A DNA stretch of 64,000 nt from positions 29,048,525-29,112,524 of the forward strand of contig NC_089279.1 in assembly GCF_963678975.1 (NCBI RefSeq), written 5' to 3'. The DNA comes from Dysidea avara (taxonomy: Eukaryota > Porifera > Demospongiae > Dictyoceratida > Dysideidae). Made by a program: the position numbers and the translations under genes. Shown one piece after another: positions 1 to 9,771 of this stretch (the first letter of the stretch is position 1; each line of letters begins with the position of its first letter). The notes beneath the pieces were generated by a model. It had not been told where the DNA came from. It ran no database searches and saw nothing but the letters and a program-made list of their open reading frames with translations.

Positions 1-1
1 G

Positions 2-970
2 TCATCAAAGATCACACATCCCTATATTAATGTGGATTGCTTTTTACCACACCAAGTTGGAGAAGTGAAGGTGTCAGTGTGTGTCAATGGAAAGTACATC
101 AAGGGAAGCCCTTATAGTGTTGCGGCTAGTTGTGATTACACCTCACTAAGCAAGCCCAGTAAAATAGTGAACAAGGATGGTAAGATGAGTGGACCCCAGG
201 GTATTGGGTTTAGTAGGAATGGTAAATGGGCAGTAGCTGACTGGTCCAATCACTGTGTATACCTGTATGATGGTAAGGATCAATTGGTGAGGAAGTTTGG
301 TGGGGAAGGATACAATGATGATCAGTTTTATCATCCTAGAGGAGTTGCATTTGATGATGAAGATCACCTGTACATTACTGATATTAACAGAGTACAGAAG
401 TTTACTATTGATGGTGACTACTTGCTACAGTTTGGCAAGTATCTATGGTATAGAATCTTTGGATCTGATGATTATAAAATGAAGTATCCTATTGGCCTCA
501 CAGTACACAATGGTAAAGTGTATGTTGCTGACAGTGGTAATAGTCGCATCTCAGTGTTTCTTACTGATGGTACATTCCACCAGACTATTGGGAGAGGACA
601 GCTGTGGTGTCCTAGTGATGTAGCAGTTACTAATAATGATGAGTTGCTTGTGGTTGGCAAGAAACGTGCCTGCATATATAGGTTTACATTGGATGGTAAT
701 TATATTGGCAAGTTCAGTAACCATGGTGATGAGCTGCATTATCCCATGAGTATTACTATTGACTCAAATGACTTTATCTTAGTGACTGATATGGTCAAGA
801 GTCAAGTTGTGATCTTTGATAAATATGGAAATCTCGTACACAAGTTTGGATCTTATGGATCTGGTGATGGTGAATTTTCATGGCCATATGGAATAGCTGT
901 CAACAAGAATGGTAACATTTATGTTAGTGACTGTTTCAACAAGAGGGTTCAGATCTTCTCCAACTACTAA
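2..970 (+). CDS. TRIM-NHL-like protein, copy 1 (5' partial)
   Basis: The frame is open from base 2 to the stop at 968-970, so the real start lies left of the window; the GTG at base 32 is an internal Val codon. The first ~40 residues end a filamin-type Ig domain (motif VNGKYIKGSPYSV). Six NHL repeats follow, each with a G(I/V)-x-hydrophobic start and a (V/I)xDxxNxxV-type end, enough for one six-bladed beta-propeller. In TRIM2/3/71 relatives this propeller binds RNA or protein. The copy is intronless over the visible part and closely resembles the complete copy at 9772-10845. An AATAAA lies at 1043-1048. Domain identity is clear; the biological role is not known. Confidence 0.85.
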   Translation, partial: SSKITHPYINVDCFLPHQVGEVKVSVCVNGKYIKGSPYSVAASCDYTSLSKPSKIVNKDGKMSGPQGIGFSRNGKWAVADWSNHCVYLYDGKDQLVRKFGGEGYNDDQFYHPRGVAFDDEDHLYITDINRVQKFTIDGDYLLQFGKYLWYRIFGSDDYKMKYPIGLTVHNGKVYVADSGNSRISVFLTDGTFHQTIGRGQLWCPSDVAVTNNDELLVVGKKRACIYRFTLDGNYIGKFSNHGDELHYPMSITIDSNDFILVTDMVKSQVVIFDKYGNLVHKFGSYGSGDGEFSWPYGIAVNKNGNIYVSDCFNKRVQIFSNY

Positions 971-2728
971 CTGTTAACACTGTCCACATGATCAAGTTTG
1001 TGTAATGATTTTGTTGATTAACTAACACTATTTGTGTACATTAATAAAATTTACTTTTTTAATGATGAAGAATTAATGAAATAAACATTCACACTATACC
1101 AGTATTCATACATGTTAGTCAGTTAATCTATAGATACTGCAGTAGTATCACCTTGTCTCCATTTTCCTAACACTAAGGAAATCTATTTATTCCATTGTAT
1201 TCAAGTATAAGGAAAAACAAGTTCAATTAGGGATCATAGCCAGGCTTATTGTTTTCGTCTAAACGTGTGACCCAACCATCAATTACTGGAGTGGCCATTG
1301 TATATTCGTTTTCAGCTGTGTCACACAGCGTTACTAATGAAGAACAGTAGGTGAAGGACCTCTACAATCAACCCAGTCACAATGGAAATCTCGGACAATT
1401 CCCATCAAATCACATGGTACTACTACAAATCAACACCTTGCACTGTCAGCAAAGATAAATGGGCCACATGTGCGGTATGCCAAAAGACACCTGTTAGGCT
1501 GAAGTGATGTCAAACAGTGAAAAACCAAGCTAGTATCCATTAGCTGTAATCGAGTTATGCTTGTTTGAAGGTTAGGTAGTAGAGAATTTCACTAAATATA
1601 TCTTTAAAATTTCTTAGCAAATTTTGGAAGCGTTGTCGTACTGAAGGCACTTTGGGCTTGGTTATACCTAACCATGCAATACTGCCAAGCATGAAGGTAT
1701 GATGATATTATTGGCTAGAAAAGCCTATATAAAAATCTTCATAATCCCTAAGATACAGAACTACTGTACTTAAACGTTGCCTAGACCTCTACTTGTGCCC
1801 CAGACAAAGACGAATGAAAGTGAGAGGAACAGTAGCTATAACATTCCAAAAAGCTTTTCTACTATCTCAGATTCACATTGATGATCCAGATATCTTGCTG
1901 CTCAAACTTCGGATTTGCAACCATTTCCAGCAAATGAGTCAATTGTAAGTGTCTACTGTACACTGTGAATACTGGCTATTGGTTGTATAGACAACTAAAC
2001 AAGTTAAAGTGTTGTGGTCCCTGAATAATGTTAAGCTGTTCGCAGGTTAATGTGGAGAATTTAACTGGTTTACAAAATATTGTAATTGGGATATTTATTA
2101 TATGAAAGTTCAAAAAATACTACACTAGTGTATTGGTATGTTTCTTTCTAGTGGTTCATAAGCACTAATATACTTATGAGCTCTAGACAGTGCTTACTAG
2201 CTCCTAACTACACACATTATAATTTAGAATTTGATGTACAGATGTGTTTGTGAGGGGACATTATTCACCAGACCTTGTGTTGTGCTTGGGTGTAGGAAGC
2301 ACTCATGGTTGGGAGTCCAGACCTGTTGTACCAGACTGTGTGGCATTCTGTTCCAAGCAAGAGCTCACACTGATAGCTGTGTAATGTGTGGGTGATATGT
2401 GTGGCATGCATGTGTGTATACGTGTGTGTGCATGCGTGCATACTGTATGAATGATAATTTTGCTATGGGTTTAATTTTTTGAAGAGTTTAAATTTGTCAT
2501 TGCATTGCATTTCATATACAGTGGTTTCTTCCACAACACAACATGTTATCTTGGGCTACATGCTTGCTAGTACATGAGCCTGGAAGTGTATATACAGTGT
2601 GTATATTTGTGTGCAGTGGTGATTAACTGTGACAATGATGAGTATGTCTGTGTGTGTGTTTATCCATTGTATCTCCGTGTGTATGTTTATGTTTCATGGA
2701 TTTTGTCTCTCAATTGTAGTTGTTTATT
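971..2728. other. Intergenic, AT-rich; one dispersed repeat copy inside
   Basis: No gene recognised. About 1440-1590 is a diverged, oppositely oriented copy of the repeat at 5840-6000; the shared stretch contains the words GCGGTATGCCAAAAG and AACAGTGAAAAA. A GT-rich tract lies at 2405-2440. The remainder shows no coding signal I can support. Confidence 0.5.
1043..1048 (+). terminator. poly(A) signal of NHL copy 1
   Basis: AATAAA lies 73 bases after the stop of copy 1. The paralogue ending at 10845 has one at 10945-10950. Confidence 0.55.
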
Positions 2729-2929
2729 TTACCTTAAGGTGACTAAATTTAGCGATATACTAAATTTAGCGATTTTGGTTGTCTCGCTAAATTTAAACCT
2801 GCGAAATGTATGGTTAATTAATTACATCAATTCACAAATTCATAAAATCACTAACTTGTATGCATAATTTCGCCAATATACAAAATCGTTAAATTTAGTG
2901 TATCGCTAAATTTAGTCACCTTAAGGTAA
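2729..2929. mobile_element. Fold-back MITE with TTACCTTAAGGTGACTAAA ends
   Basis: The ends are long inverted repeats, each starting TTACCTTAAGGTGACTAAA and continuing with repeated CTAAATTTAGCGA-type words; the middle is AT-rich. Length is about 200 bp with no ORF. No clear target duplication was found. A diverged copy in the opposite orientation lies at 61189-61320. The hAT-like element at 2937 starts eight bases after it. Confidence 0.7.
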
Positions 2930-2936
2930 TGTACAC

Positions 2937-3475
2937 CAGCGTTGAAACCGGGTCACTACTGCTGACCCGGATGACCCACTGACCCGGATAGCAATCCGGG
3001 TCAGACCCGGATTTGACCCGGATGTGACCCGGATTAATTAAAGCCGAGACGTGTTTCGGCTAGTCTCAAGTGAGCGAACGAGTCTACATTTTGAGCGTTC
3101 GATTCGTGTTGAGTAAATATTGCAACTTCAGCCTAGCTGTAGGTTGAAGACCAAAAAACAAAAAAAAAAAAAAAAAAAAAAGGTCTTCACCTACTGACAA
3201 CAGCTACCCCTCACCATAGATACCCTCAATTTCGTGCTACATACTACACTTACTAACAAATGAGCGTGGCTGAGCGTATGTTGGTAATGCGATAAGTGGG
3301 CGTGGCTCACGAAAGAGCTACGCGATAGCGTTTATAAGTTCCACGTCGTCAAACGAACAATTTCGTTTCTCACGTGATCCAATCCGGGTCAGACCCGGAT
3401 AAATTGTAAACCGGGTCAGACCCGGATGACCCGGAGAAAATGTGACCCGGATGACCCGACCCGGTTTCAACGCTG
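2937..3475. mobile_element. Non-autonomous hAT-like element with GACCCGGAT arrays
   Basis: The termini are CAGCGTTGAAACC and its inverse, flanked by an exact 8-bp duplication ATGTACAC at 2929-2936 and 3476-3483. The duplication fits the hAT pattern nTnnnnAn, and CAG termini are usual for hAT. Both ends carry clustered GACCCGGAT words in direct and inverted order, which look like transposase-binding arrays. There is no transposase. The centre holds an A-tract (~3157-3181) beside a hairpin motif shared with two other elements in the window. Confidence 0.85.
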
Positions 3476-3522
3476 ATGTACACCACTGTTTGTTGACGTA
3501 TGCATTTTCTTGTCTTCTTCAG

Positions 3523-3690
3523 TGTGGTGACTCCATGTTACCTGACTTGGCTCACTTGCTAATCAAAATACATTCACAAGATTCACAGAGACAAAGGGAA
3601 ACATCTACTGACAGATCAAGACTGATCCTGTCCATTCCTAAAGTATACTTATCACTCCTTGATCATCCTGCTTTACCTGTTATCATGTTG
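3523..3690 (+). other. Exon-like open stretch, unknown product
   Basis: After an acceptor-like CTTCTTCAG an open frame begins CGDSMLPDLAHLLIKIHS and runs past SIPKVYLSLLDHPALPV. Its residue use looks coding. It is not part of BOP1, which is read in another frame from 3702. I do not recognise the product and cannot place a donor site. It could be the last readable exon of a neighbouring gene or chance. Confidence 0.25.
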
Positions 3691-3701
3691 TGTAATAATA
3701 G

Positions 3702-4579
3702 ACTGCAAGCAGCTCACATGGCATGTAAAGGGTGACTACTTTGCTACAGTGTTGCCTGAAGGTAAGGGACTACCAGAATAAGAACCACATTCATCTACTA
3801 AATCAACATTTTGTAAACAACATAGTTTAAGGTACCTAGTATGTCACACAATTAAAACCACACAATTAAAACCACACAATTAAACTTAACCCATGCATTT
3901 AATGAACTATTTTAGGATGGTAGAGAACTCCACTTCTGTATTGTATACATAGTCTACGTATTTTTATGATAGTCATACGGGTTGACTTGTGTACTGTGTA
4001 TCAATGAAGCACATTGTTGTAGTCTCACCATCCAGCCTGTATTGTTCTTCCTGTCTAATTCACACAAGAAAGCCTCCTTTCAGGTCCCTAGAGGGATAGT
4101 TGTCTACTAAATAAATTTTAAATGTAGGCTGGCTAATGAGACCACATTTGTTTTCTTGTCATTTAGGTGGAAACCGTGCTTTGTATATTCACCAGTTGAC
4201 AAAGAAGAGATCACAGGTGTGTTTGTATCTGTATGTGTGTGCATTATATCATTGTCCACCTTATCTTGTATGTATGTATGCACGCACTCACTCACTCACT
4301 AGTTTGCTGTCTTGCTTGCTCACTCACTCACTCAACCATTCTTTCCTCTATTAGAATCCATTTCAGAAATCTAAAGGACTGGTACAGAAGGTTTTGTTTC
4401 ATCCTACCAAGCCATTTTTATTTGTAGCAGTGAGTTAAGGCTGTTTTGTTTCATGTACTCATCAGTTTTGTTGTAGACACAAAAATATGTACGGATGTAT
4501 GACTTGGTTAAACAAGAATTAGTTACGAAATTAATGACTGGAGTTAAATGGATTTCTAGTATTGATGTTCATCCATAAG
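3702..4579 (+). pseudogene. BOP1: BOP1 (ribosome biogenesis WD40 protein) fragment
   Basis: Four consecutive exons with good splice sites encode the middle of BOP1: 3702-3761 (KQLTWHVKGDYFATVLPEG), 4167-4216 (NRALYIHQLTKKRSQ), 4355-4429 (NPFQKSKGLVQKVLFHPTKP) and 4477-4579 ([19 protein letters not shown]). Phases agree at every junction. BOP1 acts with PES1 and WDR12 in 60S ribosome maturation. The last exon hits an in-frame TAA at 4576-4578, right after the SSIDVHP motif where the family continues with WD40 blades. Neither the N-terminal domain nor the C-terminal blades are seen nearby. It is most likely a truncated duplicate. Confidence 0.75.
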
Positions 4580-5792
4580 GTAAGATTGTTTGTGTGTGTG
4601 TGTGCGTACGTGCGTGTGTGTAGCGTGTGTGTGTGTTTGTAGCATGTGTGTGTCTGTATGTAGCGTGGGTTGGTATTTAATTTTGTCGTAAAAGTTTTAT
4701 TACATGTAAAAGGCATGAACATGTGTAGTGGCGGGACCTTGCTATCTCTCAAACCTTTCACCCACACTTTCAACATTTCTTTGCATGTTGTTAGCCATAG
4801 CATGAGAACATGCCATGGGCAGAAGCCACAATGATTTTTCCTCAGATTTCAATCGCTGATCCAGGATGGGGCGTTTGGGGCAAATACTAAACTTCAAGAT
4901 CAGTTTATAAATCTCATGAAAATATGCATTTTAATACAAATTCACCTGAAACCAAAGCAAACCAAAGTCAAATTAGCTATGAAATTGATACCCAGTACCT
5001 TCGTGCGTACTAAGCGCCTCTAAAATAATTATTGTGTTGCTGTTGTTTAAGACATTCAGAGCCTTTAAAACAGCTTTTAAGACTAAAACCATCTGCAAAT
5101 GCCAAAATGGCTAAATCAACAGTGAGACATTAAGCAAATCACGTTGTAATTAGCTAAAAGCATACTATAATTACATTCAAACAGGTATAGTGAATGAAGA
5201 CACAACTCCTTGTGACATGTCAATGTTAACAGCTGATTTGCCATATCACTCTCATTGGTAGCTTTACAAAGTTTTGTAATCTTCTCTAGTGCATCATTGA
5301 AGGCAGCAACTTGGTAGTCCTTCCCATCTGTGTCTTCTTTGATTGGTTAATTCAATCTTAGTGTTCCACTTGCTGCATAGCTCAGGCTTGTCCCACAATG
5401 CTATGAGAATTTAGTATAGCCAACAATTGGAAGGATGGGAATATTGACATCATAGCTAACTATAAATAACTGTCACTGCTTTGTAGCTTACCCATTCGTC
5501 ATAAATCATATTTCAAAGAATGTGGTTACCATATCAACTTTGTAGGTATGAAGCTATGTTGACAAATGTGTGAACAATAGTTAAGGACCATTAGGCCTAT
5601 AATCATACATACAGTACGATAGTAACTGTATAGTAGGGACCACAAAGGAGTAGGCATGGCCCATGAACTAGCATCACCCAGAAACCAGCCTCAATTTTTC
5701 CTGATGACGATAAGGCAGTATTGGTTAGGTAAATCTAAGCCCAAAAAAACCTTCAGATCAACCCGAAATGCTTTCAACAAGTTGCTACAGAT
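4580..5792. other. Intergenic; GT microsatellite
   Basis: A degenerate GT/GC-rich microsatellite spans about 4588-4660. The expected next BOP1 exons were looked for and not seen. No other feature supported. Confidence 0.4.
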
Positions 5793-6421
5793 TTTTTTTT
5801 TTTAATTTATTCAACGGAATTTTCCACTGACTGACTGACTGACTGATGTTTTCAGACAAACGTACCTCAATAACAGCTGCAGCTAGGGGCTTGATTTTTT
5901 CACTGTTCAACGTCGCTTCGGCCCAAGATGTGCCTTTTGGCATACCGCAGTGCATACCATGCATTCTTCATGGACTTACCGTTGTCCTCCTTTGTGTCCC
6001 ATTCATCTTCGCTGACAGCGCAAGGTGTCGATTCGGTGGTAGCTATAGCTAGCCGTGCGATGGCTTCTCTAAGTTTGTAATGGAAATTGTCCGTATTTCC
6101 ATAGTGGCTAATTTGATTGCAGAGATGTATTTCTCTCGGCATTTCATGATTCTTAATAGGACAATGAAGCGCACAGATGAATACTTGCGTGATGGCTTCC
6201 CTAGGTTTGTATAACGGAAGTCATCCGTATTTTTCATAGTAGCTATTTTGATTGCAGAGGCGCATTTCGAACAGTTCTTGATTCGTAATGCTGTGTAACG
6301 GGCTAACAACGAAGCGTAATGGATACTGCGTCTTTAGATCATAATTGATAACCTCGTTGATAACTGGGGCACGCGATACTATTCCTTCTTTTGATGCGGT
6401 ATGCGTGGGTTCACCAGTCAT
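5793..6421 (-). mobile_element. Retroposed element with poly(A) tail and peptide repeats
   Basis: Read on the minus strand, the 3' end is a TCAG tetranucleotide run, then AATAAATT and an A-tract (5793-5806), as in a poly(A)-tailed retroposon. Upstream are short overlapping minus-strand frames (6421-6221, 6309-6049, 6142-5900). Joined across small breaks they give one repetitive protein, in which a block like LCNQNSYYEKYG...REAI occurs twice. At DNA level this is two tandem ~130-bp units, near 6055-6170 and 6188-6295. I do not recognise the protein. A diverged copy of the 3' part lies at ~1440-1590, and the 5' ORF start recurs at ~38566-38635. Confidence 0.5.
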
Positions 6422-6454
6422 AATTCTATTTTACAAAAAAAGCTAAGAAACAAG

Positions 6455-6722
6455 TGTACGCAAAAATTTGGAATTTTCAACTAGAGTAGGGACCATATCG
6501 AGAAAAAGTACTGAAACTAGGTTGAGTAGTTCACGATATTAAATCACCGTAAAACAATAAGAAGTGTTATATCCCTACTGTGCTTTGGTAACTCAGGCAC
6601 AGTAGGGATATAACGCTTCTTATTGTTTTACGGTGATTTTATATCGTGCACTACTCAACCTAGTTTCAGTACTTTTTCTTGATATGGTCCCTACTCTAGT
6701 TGAAAATTCCAAATTCTTGTGT
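6455..6722. repeat. Palindromic fold-back element, copy 1
   Basis: Two ~125-bp arms are inverted copies of each other (words GGAATTTTCAACTAGAGTAG, GTAGGGATATAAC and ACAATAAGAAG) around a short loop near 6585. The same palindrome recurs at 38640-38930 with the same left flank, so the mobile unit may be larger and include the start of the retroposon ORF next to it. Confidence 0.75.
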
Positions 6723-8237
6723 ATATGGAACTTTCAACACACTAGCAGTGATCCAGCAAGCTGCTTCCATTATCATCTCTGTTACACATCTCTGCTAGAA
6801 ACTCCTTCATCTACTGTAGCTGATGTAGAGACACTTGAATGGAGTGTGTTGTACAAGTTGATGTATCAATTCCAGCTTTACTGAGTCTTGTTTTGATCCA
6901 TCTGATAATGGCTGCTGTTGTGGTCAATGGGTGATATTTGCCCGCTGCAATGAGGAGCACACTACTGAAACTCCACTAGCCTTAGTCCTTTCAGTATAAA
7001 CCTTTAGAGGTGTTAACTGATTGCTATGAAAAATTAAAAATAATTCTTTTATTGGTCTTCAAGTGCACCTTTGTTTAGTTTATTGAATGTTGTACCTTAT
7101 GGTGTGTATCAGTCAAGGACTGGCCAGCTGGATCTGAAGATTGTAATGGATGATCATGAATAAGTGCCAGCAACAGTACAGTCTTAATAGAAAGATTTGT
7201 CATATGGAGTCACCTGATGGGAGTATATATAGAGTCCATTGTCGGGCCATCACCTTCTAGGTTCCTGACATGAGAGTTCTGAGGGTGCTGACCAATGAAG
7301 CACTCATCCACATGTTAATGCACAGAGGAGATGGCAGATTAGTACTGGCCTGGTATCCAGTAGTCATACTTCTTTTGATAGAAATACTATACACCTTGTC
7401 AATTTATATAACTCTTGAAAACTGCATATTATTTACTGCAAAGCCACCTGAAACCAAAGTTAAAACTGCTGTAAAACTCACCCAACAACTTTGTACATGC
7501 ATGCTAAGTGCCTCTAAAGTTACCAGTGTTTACGACTTTTAAACAGCTATTAATTAAGACTTCACAACCATCTGCAAAAATCAACCTACTGATCATGAGG
7601 AGTGATCACTGCTGCTTAAAATATAGTACCTAGCAAGATAATCTGCTCTCTCCAATCTACTGGTCTATGCCCCAACCACTTAGCCTGCTTGTGCACCTCC
7701 CATTGCCAGTTCCTGGATCCCCCCCCCCCCCCCCCCCCCCCTGCACACTTGATTCCCTCCCCTGACACACCCATTAGTTGTTACATGCTCCATTCCAAAT
7801 AGTTAGCTGTTGTATGACATACCTCAGGGCATACAAAACTTTTGAAGCAGCTCCAGTGTTGCTCATGGCACAAATCCAACAAGTCTTACAACACTTTCTT
7901 TCACAGGTGGGAACACTGAAAGCTAGTACAGAAATTCTATCCACTACTGCCTTCTTTGGAACACCGTCCACAATCAGCCTATCATATTTTCCCTTAGTAG
8001 ACATTCTTGTTTATTAAGTTGAAACACAAGAACTGAAAAGGCTGACTGGTGGCCTTTGGCAGTGTGTATACAAGGTGGACATTTAGCACATCACCTTATT
8101 ACTGTGTTTGGTGTATAGACACTTTCTTTTGCATGTACACTTATAAGAGCTGTTGTAAAAAAGGAATGCCAAGGTGCTATGGGAACTAAATTCTTGTAAA
8201 TGTATTTACCTGTCAGACCAGTCAGCACTTTTAAACC
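6723..8237. other. Intergenic; poly(C) tract and an unassigned minus-strand ORF
   Basis: A run of about 23 C lies at 7719-7741. A minus-strand frame at 8004-7774 (starts MSTKGKYDRLIVDGV, Cys-rich middle) could be an exon head-to-head with NHL copy 2. I do not recognise it and see no continuation. Nothing else supported. Confidence 0.3.
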
Positions 8238-8245
8238 TATAAATA
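8238..8245 (+). promoter_or_regulatory. TATA box of NHL copy 2
   Basis: TATAAATA lies 169 bases before the ATG at 8407. The surrounding ~200 bases are duplicated before copy 3, so the promoter was copied with the gene. Confidence 0.6.
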
Positions 8246-8406
8246 GAGTGGGACAACAAGAAGTGATCTACAGTACCAGAAGGATATTGTTAGTGACTGA
8301 AAAGAACTACAGAAGAGTTTTGTTGTCTTAGAGGTATCACAGTGTTGTATTGTAGACAGAAAGAAAAGTGTTGTAGTGAGCTGGTGGTGTATCTACTACA
8401 TATTTG

Positions 8407-8652
8407 ATGATGGCTGCTGCTAAACAAGTGAAGAAGATTGTCAATAGTCTCAGTTGTAATCCAATATGTAACAAGTTATTCAACTACCCCAAGTATCTGT
8501 CTTGCCACCGTTCATATAGTGTTGAGTGTCTGGAGAAGATTAAGAAAGAGTCAAAGATCACATGTTCCTGTATTAGTGTGGACTGCTTTTCGCCTCACCA
8601 AGTTGAAGAAGTGAAAATTGACTTTGTCCCAATCTTACAGCAGTTGGTGTAG
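8407..8652 (+). pseudogene. TRIM-NHL-like copy 2, truncated after the RING remnant
   Basis: It starts ATGATGGCTGCTGCT like copy 3 and encodes the same N-terminal RING-finger remnant (CNPICNKLFNYPKYLSC, then SVECLEK). It retains a Leu-Phe-Asn insert and one Cys that copy 3 has lost. At the filamin segment (HQVEEVKI) it diverges abruptly into unrelated sequence and stops at 8650-8652. The NHL propeller is absent. Either it is a decayed duplicate or it makes an 81-residue RING-like peptide. Promoter and 5' leader match copy 3. Confidence 0.7.
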
Positions 8653-9604
8653 ATGAAATCTCAGGGTTGCTTTAGCATTATGGTCTCTTCCACAAAGTAT
8701 GTAAACAGTAAGCTTGATCCATAAAACCTGTTAGGTGTATGTGTTACATTAAACTCTAGACAACATATTGTCTCATAGAGCTTTATCTCAAGTTTCAATT
8801 GCAGAAAGTCACTACATTTGTTTAAAACTTTGAAATGCACTATCATGTGCATTTGAAACTAATAGTTTGGATTGCATGGTAATTGAAGATGTCATCTGTG
8901 TGAAACTGATACATGATACTCAACACTACCACTCATGTACAACAGTCTTAACCTCACTTCTCATTATATGTGTACAAAAAAGGGTCTTCCACACACATCC
9001 AATTCCATGAACTTGGAAGGCCATAACTTTGTGTTTAAGAAACGCACAAATCTGAAATTTTCCCTAGCCATTAAGCTGTGTTGGCACTCACAACTGACCA
9101 AATTTCAGGTCAATAACTTGTTGTATTTCAATTTTATGGATAGTCAAAGTTGGTAAATTAGATGTGTGTGGAAGACCTTACAAAAGCTATCATCACCTAC
9201 ATGTGTTAACAGGTACATTGCTTAGTGTGTGCATGCATGATTATTCACTGTTACATCTGCTTCACATCCTTTACTAGTTCTGAGAGCTTACTCTGTGCAC
9301 TTGGCAGCTGGTCATTGTTCCCCTCAGTAGACTGATGACTATACTTTTAGCTGAAACACAACAGTAAGTTTGTAAGAACTGAAGCTAGGAAAAGAGCTGA
9401 CTGGTGACCTTTAGCAGGACATGTAGGTACATTATTATAAGGTGAACAGTAAACACATTTCTTTTTTACTGTGTTTGGTGTATATACACTTTCTTTGATG
9501 TATATGCTTATAAGAGTTGTTATAAATAACGAATACAAAGTTGTTATGGAAACTGAATTCTTGGAAATGTGCTTACCTGTCAAAACAGTCAGCACTTTAA
9601 AACC
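8653..9604. other. Spacer between NHL copies
   Basis: The right part (~9350-9604) is a diverged duplicate of ~8010-8237 and belongs to the repeated promoter unit. The left part shows nothing I can name. Confidence 0.4.
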
Positions 9605-9612
9605 TATAAATA
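9605..9612 (+). promoter_or_regulatory. TATA box of NHL copy 3
   Basis: TATAAATA lies 167 bases before the ATG at 9772, at the same place as in copy 2. Confidence 0.65.
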
Positions 9613-9771
9613 GACTGGGATAACAAGAGATCTACAGTACCCAAAGAATTATTGTTAGTGACTGAAAAGGACTGCAAAAGAGTTTTGTTGACTTAGAGGT
9701 ACCTCAGTGTTGTATTTTAGACAGAAAGAGAAGTGTTGTATTGAGCTGGTGGTGTATCTACTACACATTTG

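Noticed and set aside
4136-4427. Leu/Ser/His-rich frames near 4.2 kb
   Set aside because: They run through the BOP1 introns and a CACT microsatellite in the wrong frame; the BOP1 exon frame explains the coding signal.
7774-8017. Overlapping ORFs on both strands near 7.8-8.0 kb as genes
   Set aside because: No recognised domain, no splice partners; the minus frame is mentioned only as a possible exon.
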